NCBI GenBank assembly: GCA_963693365.1
Contig: CAVNZM010000008.1
Span: 10,726,001-10,790,000 of the forward strand
From: Amoebidium appalachense
Lineage: Eukaryota; Ichthyosporea
Length of the DNA: 64,000 bases
Reading direction: 5' to 3'
The position numbers were made by a program, and so were the translations under genes. Below are positions 8,216-51,650 of the stretch, piece by piece; position 1 is the stretch's first letter; every line of letters begins with the position of its first letter. A model generated the notes under the pieces. It was not told where the DNA came from. It did not search any database and saw nothing but the letters and a program-made list of their open reading frames with translations.

Positions 8216-8533
8216 ATGTCTGTGTGTGCTCCCCGAGTTGCTGGGGAGGGGGCGCTCCAAACTATCTCTTCGGAAGGTATGACTTCTCCGAACATTGCAA
8301 ACCTGAGATTTGACAACCCGAGTAACTCGAGAGTGCGCAGGGATGACATTGCCGCCGACCCGCACGAGTACCACCTGACCATCGACAACAACACGCGCTT
8401 CATGCTCTACATGGGCACTTCATTGGACGACCATGATGCACAGCTCAAGAGCGCTTCGATGTGGAGGGGCATAGCGCTTGCATGCATGGTGCTGCTCGTG
8501 CTGCTTGCTGGCGTGCTGGCGTACAGGTGGTAG
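8216..8533 (+). CDS. Small C-terminal tail-anchored membrane protein (105 aa)
   Basis: The last ~22 residues before a short basic end (ALACMVLLVLLAGVLAYRW) form one hydrophobic membrane span. The preceding 80 residues are hydrophilic. An internal ATG at 8279 would give 84 residues and leave more room for a promoter. Single-span tail-anchored proteins are frequent among viral virion-membrane proteins; the role is inference. A G-rich run follows the stop. Confidence 0.6.
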   Translation: MSVCAPRVAGEGALQTISSEGMTSPNIANLRFDNPSNSRVRRDDIAADPHEYHLTIDNNTRFMLYMGTSLDDHDAQLKSASMWRGIALACMVLLVLLAGVLAYRW

Positions 8534-8597
8534 GGGGGGGGGGTGGGGGGGGGGGTTAAGTTTGTAATTTTTATTCCTGGGCCGCACCAGGCGGACT

Positions 8598-9176
8598 TCA
8601 CACGAGTTGGTTGCCCGGTTGATCTTGTTGTTTGTGTTTATGCACCTCCTTTCGATGTCGCCACAGCCCACTACGCCATGAGAAGGCCTTTGAGCACCCT
8701 TCCTCAGCGCATATGTAGGAGCGCTGACCTGTATGGATGCGGTTATGAAATTTAAGCGCGTTGGAGTTCTTGAGAATCGCCCCGCATCCAGTGACACCAC
8801 ATACCACCTGTTGTCTTGAATCGTGCACCTTTAAGTGCCTAAGAAGCGCACCCCTGTATGAAAAGCGAGCGCCACACTCATCGTGGTTGCATGCATATGG
8901 GCGCTCACCCGTGTGCCTTCGTGTGTGTCGTAAAAGCCGTCCAGATTGTGGAGACCTGTAGTTGCACCCTTCGTAACTGCACTCGTATTTCTTTATTCCG
9001 GTGTGTATGGTCATATGTGCATCCAGACCAACTTGTTGCGTACACCTTACCGTACAACCAGGCCATGTACATGGATATGGTTTTTCACCGGTGTGAAATT
9101 TTGCATGACGTTGTAGGTTCTGCTTTGTTGCAAAAGTTTTATTACATGTTGTACATCTATGATCTGTCATATTCAT
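8598..9176 (-). CDS. TFIIIA-like six-finger C2H2 zinc-finger protein (192 aa)
   Basis: Six C2H2 fingers fill the protein. Finger 1 is C-x2-C-x12-H-x3-H. Fingers 2-6 have the C-x4-C spacing typical of TFIIIA, with TGEKPY- and TGERPY-type linkers after fingers 1 and 3. TFIIIA binds the 5S rRNA gene and 5S RNA; nine fingers is usual, so this is a shorter relative or another DNA-binding regulator. It lies downstream of the helicase gene on the same strand and appears intronless. It may have been captured from a host. Confidence 0.85.
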   Translation of the reverse strand: MNMTDHRCTTCNKTFATKQNLQRHAKFHTGEKPYPCTWPGCTVRCTQQVGLDAHMTIHTGIKKYECSYEGCNYRSPQSGRLLRHTRRHTGERPYACNHDECGARFSYRGALLRHLKVHDSRQQVVCGVTGCGAILKNSNALKFHNRIHTGQRSYICAEEGCSKAFSWRSGLWRHRKEVHKHKQQDQPGNQLV

Positions 9177-9235
9177 TTATTGCACCAAAAAAAAGAGAGA
9201 TTGGCTACTGGGTAGTCAGGTAGTTGGGTTGTAGG

Positions 9236-9245
9236 TGCTTTTACA
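9236..9245 (-). promoter_or_regulatory. TATA-like box TGTAAAAGCA
   Basis: On the minus strand TGTAAAAGCA lies 60 bases before the zinc-finger ATG at 9176. It differs from the TATAAAAGC boxes by one base. Confidence 0.5.
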
Positions 9246-9403
9246 CTGGAAATATTTTTGTCCTTTTTATTTTTTTCGAAAAGTAAGTTACCACCTCCCA
9301 ACCTGACTACCACTAAGTAAACCAACAGCCCAAGCAAGTAATTTATAATAAAAACCCATTTTGGTGTGTGTTTGGGTTGCTACTTGTTGTAAGATCCCCG
9401 TGG

Positions 9404-10122
9404 CTATGCAAGTGAACCGAGAAGGTCTTGCTCCATAGCCTGACAAACATCTTTCGACAAACCAATCTGCTCAAACGACAAAACATAACAGTACCGTGCC
9501 GCTGAATTGACCTTCGTTCCCACTGGTTTCCCCAAAATGGCACGAAGCGCACTACCAAACAGCTTTTGGCTTGGTTTCTGACTGCGCCCTGTCGCGTTCC
9601 GCTCGTGCCACAAACGAAAGTAGTCGAACAGGTCGCTGTTGGTGAAGCGTTGGCCATCGACTGGTCGGGGCCACTCCTCGCATCCGTTGTCGCCCGTCAC
9701 AAGGTCGCGCAGAAACTGCAGTTCATCTGGCCGCCCGAGATCTGTCAACCGTGAACGAAGCTCGGTTGTTGGGGGGGTTGGCATCCGTTGGGGGACATCC
9801 ACTTCAGCCATCAGTTCGTCCAAAATCGCCTGGAGAACAGATGGATTGGAGTGTCGTTCCTTGAATTCGGCGAAGTATGCAAACTGCCCCTTTCTATCTG
9901 CTGAAGACTCAAAACAGGCCCATCGTCGGTCTCCCTCCTCTAGGTTTAGCGGGTGCGACTCGTTGCTGAGAATCACATAGCGCTCACAACTCTCCACGGT
10001 AATGATGTCACAGCCCTTCTTTTCCATGAGGCCCGTGGTTTCCGTAACACGGGCCTTCATTTGGTTGATGATGTCCACATTACCATGCCAAAACACCTCG
10101 TCACACACAATAAGCAGCCGGT
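9404..10122 (-). CDS. D5-like SF3 helicase, C-terminal part (cut by assembly gap)
   Basis: The N-terminus is lost in the N run. The visible part begins RLLIVCDEV, a Walker B motif of superfamily 3 helicases. Next come a conserved Lys/Thr-containing stretch (TETTGLMEKKG), a sensor-type SN (VILSNESHPL) and a DRRW arginine motif. A C-terminal winged-helix-like region with an FRLWHER segment follows. This order is that of D5-family primase-helicases of large DNA viruses, polinton-like viruses and related elements, where the protein unwinds the replication fork. The rest of the ATPase domain and any primase domain should lie in the gap. Confidence 0.85.
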
Positions 10123-10622
10123 NNNNNNNNNNNNNNNNNNNNNNNNNNNNNNNNNNNNNNNNNNNNNNNNNNNNNNNNNNNNNNNNNNNNNNNNNNNNNN
10201 NNNNNNNNNNNNNNNNNNNNNNNNNNNNNNNNNNNNNNNNNNNNNNNNNNNNNNNNNNNNNNNNNNNNNNNNNNNNNNNNNNNNNNNNNNNNNNNNNNNN
10301 NNNNNNNNNNNNNNNNNNNNNNNNNNNNNNNNNNNNNNNNNNNNNNNNNNNNNNNNNNNNNNNNNNNNNNNNNNNNNNNNNNNNNNNNNNNNNNNNNNNN
10401 NNNNNNNNNNNNNNNNNNNNNNNNNNNNNNNNNNNNNNNNNNNNNNNNNNNNNNNNNNNNNNNNNNNNNNNNNNNNNNNNNNNNNNNNNNNNNNNNNNNN
10501 NNNNNNNNNNNNNNNNNNNNNNNNNNNNNNNNNNNNNNNNNNNNNNNNNNNNNNNNNNNNNNNNNNNNNNNNNNNNNNNNNNNNNNNNNNNNNNNNNNNN
10601 NNNNNNNNNNNNNNNNNNNNNN
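10123..10622. other. Assembly gap, 500 N
   Basis: Exactly 500 N, a conventional scaffold gap of unknown true length. It truncates the helicase and separates virus-like from host-like sequence. Confidence 1.
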
Positions 10623-11300
10623 AATATATATGTAATGCATTATCAACACTTATATCTTTATGGTGGTGGTATCATTCGTATGTTGGCAATATATGCTTGA
10701 TATGGAACATACTTACATATTTCTTATTTGTACTGTGTTGGGAGTGTATTAATCATACCTCTGTTTATGTCATCAATATACTCACGATATATAAGCAACC
10801 TATCGGCGATACCGCATTTATATATTGATTATAGTTGGATCATATGTTGGCAATACATTGTTTATATGTTTCTTGATATTTAAATCTTTGTATTTCTATG
10901 AATTACATATTGGCAATACATTAATAATGCGTTCATAGTGCAACTACAATGCGAAAATACAGTATTATCCATATCATTATCTGTATTTTTGATATTATTT
11001 GGTTGTTATTGTAATATCGCCCGGGTATAATTGATATTGGCAATACGTCTATAATGCTAGCGCAATAGTAATGCAATGGCAATGTAATGGCACTCTAATG
11101 TATTGGCGATATTGATGTAACATATACTGGATAATATATTCATATCAGCGGGATATCGACAATAGAGGGTATTGGTACTGTATTACCATTGACAATACCA
11201 AAGCAATATTATTGCAATATGGCGTTCCTATTGGCGGCAAGGGGTTCTATTGCCAATATCGCCAATAGCGCCAATAGCAAAAAATATGTTGGCAATACTT
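10623..11300. other. AT-rich stretch with repeated TTGGCAATA
   Basis: There is no coding signal. TTGGCAATA(C/T) occurs at 10682, 10847, 10910, 11037 and 11289. Related TTGGCGATA forms and reverse-complement TATTGCCAATA forms lie near 11101 and 11249-11280. Spacing is irregular, so this is either an old decayed repeat or a binding-site cluster. Confidence 0.5.
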
Positions 11301-11488
11301 CCGGGAAGTTTGCTGATGCGGCCCCTCCTGTGTTTGGACCTCATCTACCGTCACATCAACAGACACGAGAACACAAACTTCAACCCCTTGAGTGGGGATG
11401 TTGGAATACGTCACCATGTATGACAGCAAGAGCCTTGAAGTATGTATGTGTCTTAGCTTGTTTGTATTCGTGTCTGCTTTCCTTCTTT

Positions 11489-11662
<174 letters not shown>

Positions 11663-12701
11663 GTATCTCTCACTCCCTTCAAGTTGTTTCTGTGAGCACA
11701 GATATCTGTAGATCTGTGCACACCTGGCTCTCTTGCCTGATAAGAACTTATTGTGTTTTTATTTCTGTTTGCTCTCCTCTGTTTATCTGAGAGGTAGCGT
11801 GATTGGCTAGCCTCACTCGTTGTCTTTCCTTTATTTCAAAATGGCTTAGTTTTGTTCTCAAAAGGATGGCTCGCCAATAGTCGCGAGCGAGTACATCTGT
11901 AGATTGTGTTGTGCATTCCAGTCTATTAATATATGTGTGTTGTGATTGGACAATAGATATATATGGAATTCGGTTTATTGCAAAGTGTCTTCACTTTGAG
12001 AGTGTCGACTATTAGGAAATATATGTATTTAAATAAGTTTCTTTATAGAGACGAACATAAATATATATGTGAGTTAATAGTGACTAGATGTATAATTACT
12101 TAATTTATTTAAGTAAGAGTTTCTAAACTTTAGTTTAATCGAAAGTTGGAATGCGTATGCTCTGTCGGAATGTGTTTTTCTATCTTCTGATAGAACCGAT
12201 TGGTTCTCCCTCTTTAGTTGTGATAAGGTGATAAGTCGCAAGTACAAAAGGAACCGAGAGCACAATAAAGAATCAGTTGTTGTTTGAAATCTTTCAATGT
12301 CTCGTGAACAACTCCGATTGCCCTCTCATTAATGTGTTAGTCGTGTTTTACATGACACCTCTGTGCACTCTGCTCCCTTAGAACCGTACAAAAACAACAT
12401 CCCCCCCTCCCCCCCCCCCAACACACACACACACGTACACACACACAACCACACCGTGTATACCTCCCCCCCCCCCCCCCCCCCCCCAACACACACACAC
12501 ACGTCTCATTTGTAGCTGCACCTTTCTGCACAAAAGCGGGCTTACCACTAGTACTTTGGTTCTTTGTCTATGCACAGTGGACATGACCCATATTTAGCCC
12601 TTCACCTTCTCTCCTGAAGTGAACCTCCTTTCTGTTGAATCGCCACATTTCTTTCAATTTTGACCCTTGTGATCACCCCCCCATCCCCTCCTCCCCTCCC
12701 T

Positions 12702-12796
12702 TATAGCTAAGGCTTTCAGCAATAGCGTTTTCTCGTGCCACGTGATAGCTAAGACTTCAAGCTATAGCGCTTTCTCCGCGGACGGCCTCTTTAACA

Positions 12797-12860
<64 letters not shown>

Positions 12861-12888
12861 TTCTATCTACTATTAGAGGGATAGAGGG

Positions 12889-12956
<68 letters not shown>

Positions 12957-12957
12957 G
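12702..12957 (+). repeat. Short direct repeat and (CA)n/(GA)n microsatellites
   Basis: TAGCTAAGRCTTNNAGC...ATAGCG...TTTCTC occurs twice at 12702-12772. It is followed by (CA)n at ~12795 and two (GA)n blocks at ~12813 and ~12893. Confidence 0.75.
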
Positions 12958-13261
12958 TGTGTGTGAGTAAGAGGGGGGAAGGGGGCGGGGCCGAGAGGAA
13001 AGAGGGAGGGATCTCGTACTCGTTTCAGGCTACACATTCTCTACATCGATATCATCCTTTTCATTACATTATTCTAGAAAACTAAAATACTACATTGTAT
13101 ATCATGTTGGTGGAAACAATAGCACACAACGGCATACCAGTACCCAGCACCGTGGGTCTCAACGTGTGTGTGATCATGGTTCCTCCCTGTCTGTTGTGGA
13201 ACTTTAAAACATGCTTGTTTACTCAACTAGTAACAAGATTATAATGAAAAACAATAGACAA

Positions 13262-13556
13262 ACATTCAAGGACACTGTCGGCATTTATAAAAGCACCGCA
13301 GCACTCTTAAAGCAACATCAACAATGATCTCGACATAAGTTAAACATTGAATGATCTAATTCTACTCCTAAACATTCAAGGACACTGTCGGCATTTATAA
13401 AAGCACTGCAGCATTCGTAAAGCAACATCAACAATGATCTCGACATGACATTGAATGATTTAATTCTAATCCTGGCATTTATAAAAGCACTGCAGCATTC
13501 GTAAAGCAACATCAACAATGATCTCGACATGACATTGAATGATTTAATTCTAATCC
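13262..13556 (+). repeat. Tandem repeat, three ~80-110-bp copies, each with TATAAAAGCAC
   Basis: Copies start near 13262, 13372 and 13474 and share GCATTTATAAAAGCACYGCAGC...AAAGCAACATCAACAATGATCTCGACAT...TTGAATGATYTAATTCTA. The third copy is shorter. TATAAAAGCA is at 13286, 13396 and 13480. No gene starts downstream that I can identify. Confidence 0.8.
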
Positions 13557-13611
13557 TATGTTCCAATAATTGCCGTAGCACAACATAAATACAGTTATCT
13601 CAACGTGAAGA

Positions 13612-13735
13612 AGAATTTGCTTTAATAATCATGATGCTATATTTAGCAATTTAGCACTAGCAGCTCATGGAGAGGCTGCTTTAATAATCATGATGCTATA
13701 TTTAGCAATTTAGCACTAGCAGCTCATGGAGAACA
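13612..13735 (+). repeat. 60-bp tandem duplication
   Basis: A segment starting GCTTTAATAATCATGATGC and ending GCTCATGGAGA is present twice in direct succession, nearly identical. Poly-G and GT runs follow at 13822-13886 and around 13975 and 14050. Confidence 0.8.
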
Positions 13736-13830
13736 GCCAGTCACCTTGCCACTGCATTTCCTTTTGGAAAACCAGCCAGCCAAACCCATTCTCCCCCTTG
13801 CCTCCTGCCGTCGGCCCAAGCTGTGTGTGT

Positions 13831-13888
<58 letters not shown>

Positions 13889-14166
13889 GGGTTATGTGTA
13901 TGTTTGTGTGTGTGATGCCAAACAGCGTTGGTGGTGGTGAGGACCGGTTGTAACGGTAGAAAGGCGGAGGGGGGGGGGGGGGGGGGGGGGTGGACCCGAT
14001 TTGGTGGCTTAGTCTGGATGGTGAGGACCGGTTGGAACGGTAGAAAGGCGGGGGGGGGGGGGGGGGGGGGGGGGGACACGATTTGGTGGTTTAGTCTGAG
14101 TGCTAGTGTGTCTGTGCAGGCGTTGCCATATAGCTATGCTAAAGCACTCGGCCGTGTGCGTATCAA

Positions 14167-14227
14167 TGTGTATCAATTGATAGACCAAGACCACCAGAAA
14201 TTTACGTGGTCTATCAATTGATACACA
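14167..14227. repeat. Perfect hairpin, 21-bp arms
   Basis: Arms 14167-14187 and 14207-14227 are exact reverse complements (core TATCAATTGATAGACCA) with a 19-base loop. It lies just beyond the last exon I can place in the large minus-strand gene and could lie in its 3' region. Confidence 0.8.
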
Positions 14228-14540
14228 GAGTATAATGCACAACTAAATGGGCCTATTTTTCTCTGTTTACCGATTACGGCTGGTGTCCGCAGACCCTGGG
14301 TGCGTACTGCATCCATCCACAGCATCATGTGTTTGAACATAACGAATGTAGGAGCTTGAAACGACCCCCCCCCCCTCCCCCCCCCCCCCCCCCCCCAACC
14401 AAAAATCATCATACATACACACACATATATATATCATGGTATATATAATAGCGTATGTGTGTGTGTGTATAATAGTGTATGTGTGTGTGCGTATGTGTGT
14501 GCCTGCGTATGTGTGCATGCGTGTGTGTGTGCATGCGCGC

Positions 14541-14571
<31 letters not shown>

Positions 14572-14684
14572 TGTGTGTGCTCTTGCACGCTCACGTGTGT
14601 GTTGGTTTTTTTTTTTCCCTTCTTTTTTTTCTTTTTTTTATTTTTCTGGGGCGGGGGATAAAAGGCGCGGCCCTGCCTACGTAC

Positions 14685-48387
<33,703 letters not shown>

Positions 48388-48390
48388 CCT

Positions 48391-48400
48391 CACGTGACGT
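48391..48400. promoter_or_regulatory. CACGTGACGT (E-box/CRE-like) at start of the giant gene
   Basis: CACGTG overlaps TGACGT directly upstream of the first ATG (48387). A TATTTAAT stretch lies ~40 bases farther upstream on the minus strand. These suit a core promoter but are common motifs. Confidence 0.35.
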
Positions 48401-48833
48401 GGGCCAACTTTGACAGACAGTAACATTAAATAGGCGCTAACGCCGTACTGTGAAAGTCACTGCACGCAGTCGCATACGTCTGTACAACGCGCTCGTGTGT
48501 GTGTGCTCTCGTGGCAGAACTTTCCCATCAATATGCCTTCCTCGATAGTAGCACTGATCACCAGTCTGTATACACCAACGAGTGAGGCGAAGCTCGCCCG
48601 TTATCGCGATTCATTTTTCGTCGGTGCCACGAACGTGAGCTCGACTCAAGCCCTTTGGGTAACGCTGCTGCGCGGTGTCAAATTGTGCAGACGTGTAATA
48701 TTAGTAGAAGAAGAGAGAAGTGCCTTGGTACCTTTGTAACTAAATTTTGGTAAAAAATGCATTGACTATGTTAACAAAAGACTTGCCCGGCCTGCCATTT
48801 TCATCGGTGCTCTCACCGTCAGACAATATTATT

Positions 48834-48942
48834 GGTGGCACATGCCAACGATAAAGTTGGTATAAGGGGTTTACGCTGTTTACTCTTTGTCTCGAGTAAA
48901 CAGCGTAAACCCCTTATCAATTTATCGTTGGCATGTGCCACC
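48834..48942. repeat. Near-perfect 109-bp palindrome
   Basis: From GGTGGCACATGCCAACGATAAA at the left to the reverse complement ending 48942, with central arms TAAGGGGTTTACGCTGTTTA / TAAACAGCGTAAACCCCTTA and a loop of about eight bases. Only a 3-4-base internal mismatch interrupts the pairing. It could be a miniature foldback element or a small-RNA precursor. Confidence 0.85.
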
Positions 48943-50426
48943 AGCATTTCAGATACTGTATTCGATGTCAAGCCTCGATTGGATACAGGGATCAATGCCT
49001 AGCTAGTTGTAGTATTGGCTGTATTGCGTGTGAGTTTGTTTTCTCCCGATATTATAGCTATAGTGTGTCAATATTTAGGTATAATCTGTTTCCTATGACT
49101 CACGCTGCCATTGCAATGCGTCGCAAAATTCTACTGGCCACGGATGGAAATTATTTTTCGTATGTGGCACATTGTGCTGCAACCCATGCTCCCGCGAATT
49201 TGAGACCCCATTTCCATATGTGTGTAACAGTATGTAACTAGTAACTACGGAAAATGAAGCTCCGTTATACCAGAATAACCCTTTTTAGAGTTAATTTATT
49301 GATTTTTACTATATGTAGGACCACATGCATGCAGTCCTATGTCTGTAACGGAATTTTTCGTGGCCTAATTCTCGAACTGGAAAATCGGAAATCCGCCGTT
49401 ACACACATACGACTTGCCCCACACATATGAGTGTTAGGGGATCTAATATGATAAAAATTGCATATGACGTAGGCTATGTTCGGTATAGAAAACGCTAACG
49501 CTAAAAATCCCTGTCTAGCTCGCGCGTGTGTATGTAATATATTGGTTTATCAGCATTATCCCTTTTTTGCACATGCAGCCCTTCATTGCATACATGAAAT
49601 ATAGTTTATAATCCAACTTGAGGTTTTTATTGAACCAATCAGGATACACTATTTTTCTTTAGTTTCAATGGAGCTATATACTGGCCGCCTGCTCAATGAC
49701 GACATCTTGACGCATATGTAGGTAGGTATCAACGGTTAAAGGACCGCGTTTGGTATGGTTCCTGAGGCGGCGGCCCAACCAGCTTCCGAGTATATAGCGC
49801 CCTGGCCGGCCCAAGCATAAGATTGGGCCACTTTCAACTTTATTCATTCAAGTACTTTGCGTGGTTACTTTCATGATATCCGTATGTTCCCACTGAGTAT
49901 CAAATACTCGAAGGCGACCAGAAACACGTTAGAGGGCGAAAAATGAAGTTATTTAAATGTCTATTGCTAAATATTTACAAGCTAACAACGACACACTGTA
50001 TTCTATGATGGGAAACACTGATTCGGCTGACATGCGTGTAGCGAGTAGGCGGTTGAAATCGCGGCCCTCTTGCCTCGAATCTCCTCGAAGGTATAGGGGT
50101 CCGGTCTTAATGACGTCACTATTTGAGAAGGAGGGCAAGCACCGATTGGGGCCCGCGAGAGACTTTCCTGTTTGCGAAACGGAAACGAAACCATGTGTGC
50201 ACCACGTTACGCGGCCTAATTAGAACAAACGAAAAATATTAAACGTAAAACTAGGGAACTAAATTGTATGTTTACTTGTTATTTAGTTTTTACCTTCTGT
50301 TGCGAATCTTAAAAGGTATACCCCTAAGGGGTGCCCACACTATGCCCTCTCGTTGTGCAGCAGACCACTGCAAGGCCACTGCTGGGCCTGGTTGTAAGCA
50401 GGTGCTTATTTGAAGGCACAGTGCAG
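48943..50426. other. Intergenic stretch without supported genes
   Basis: Moderately AT-rich unique DNA. TATATAGCGCC near 49791 looks TATA-like. Short open frames (e.g. 49957-50223) show no domain or splice support. Confidence 0.5.
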
Positions 50427-50587
50427 AGGTTGTTAGTTCGTGGTTTAAGAACAAGGAGAACAAGATCCTCACGGATATGTTTCCCATCACCATGGTGCCC
50501 AATCACTCCCAGGTTGTCCGAGTTTGCTTTGGGCTTACACGCTTCCAAGGCAAACTCGTGCACTGGGAGGAAGAAGCCCCTTTATAA
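50427..50587 (+). CDS. Possible terminal exon of an unknown gene
   Basis: After GTGCAG| the frame reads VVSSWFKNKENKILTDMF... to WEEEAPL and a TAA, 52 residues with ordinary protein composition, in a stretch free of repeats. No upstream exon could be identified and no family is recognised. Confidence 0.3.
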
Positions 50588-50974
50588 AGCTAATTGTTTT
50601 TGTCCCCTACAGCCCCCCCCCCCCCCCCCCTCCCCGTCCCCTCCCCCCCCTCCCCCCCCCCCCCCCCCTTCAGTTACCCAGTCCCTGTGAAAAAATATGT
50701 ATATATAAAAGTACCAACAAAAACAAATGGCGTGTGTTTGTTTATGTTTTTCACTGAAACGGGGGGAAGGGGGGGGGGGGGGGAGGGAGGAGGAGGGGGG
50801 AGAGGGGGAAGGGGAAAGCCTTGAGGAACCCTTTAGAAAAACACGAGCCCGACAGAGAGGGAAAAAAACGAAACCTTCCTGTCTCCCCCCCCCCCCCCCC
50901 CTTCCCCCCCCCTCTCCCCCCCAGGCCCCTCCTCCCGCCTATTCTTCCCACACACAACCACTACACATTCCTGG

Positions 50975-51033
<59 letters not shown>
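50975..51033 (+). repeat. (ACGC)n microsatellite
   Basis: About 15 ACGC units flanked by C- and G-rich runs. Confidence 0.9.
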
Positions 51034-51260
51034 CAGACGCAAGACCTTGCCACCTCAGTAGTTGTGGTAACAGTAGACCTTCATTGATTACAGCACATGG
51101 CATACATAACCTAGTGCACAGCACTGCCTAGTTACAATTTTCATTACATTTATACAGAACACAAACACCATTTATCCTTAACCGGGCCGGTTATGGTTAC
51201 CATATCGCACTACTACTAGCGTTACTAATTTATAAAAGAGACTTATCACTTTACATCGAT

Positions 51261-51596
51261 CTACCTTTTCTTTCGAGCGAGTACAGATGCCTTTGCGGCC
51301 CGGGCCTCTCTGGAATACACATCATTTATATTATCTATTAATTTCATTAACGATTCAACATTATCTGCATTCACGGCCACACTAGCATTAAGCAATGGAT
51401 TCTCGCGCAAGAAAATAGGATTCATATGACACCCTACTTCCTTCCCCTTAAACTTGCCACTATCTTTTTGCCCAGACCCCCCTCCACTCTGGCCATCACC
51501 TTCAAGATCCATTTCACCCTCACCCCCACCCCCGTTCCGTTCCCTGCCATCACCTACCCCACCACCTTCCCCAACCTTTCCTTTTTTTGTAGGCAT
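51261..51596 (-). CDS. Small charged protein (111 aa) downstream of the SWIM gene
   Basis: The N-terminal 55 residues are Gly/Glu/Lys-rich and disordered. The C-terminal 45 form an amphipathic helix-like segment (LMKLIDNINDVYSREARAAK) ending in basic RKKR. No family recognised. It follows the interrupted SWIM gene by 54 bases on the same strand, like the closely packed genes of a mobile element. Confidence 0.5.
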   Translation of the reverse strand: MPTKKGKVGEGGGVGDGRERNGGGGEGEMDLEGDGQSGGGSGQKDSGKFKGKEVGCHMNPIFLRENPLLNASVAVNADNVESLMKLIDNINDVYSREARAAKASVLARKKR

Positions 51597-51650
51597 GCGA
51601 GGCTCCCTTCTTTGAAAAATATACTGCTCGATGGGTTTTATTATATCTTT

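Noticed and set aside
14267-14360. Further exon of the giant gene (YIRYVQTHDAVDGC... on the minus strand)
   Set aside because: Looks protein-like, but no acceptor gives the phase needed after exon 46.
50340-50410. THAP-domain-like start (MPSRCAADHCK)
   Set aside because: The frame stops after about 23 residues and the later THAP cysteine, histidine and AVPTIF-type parts are missing.
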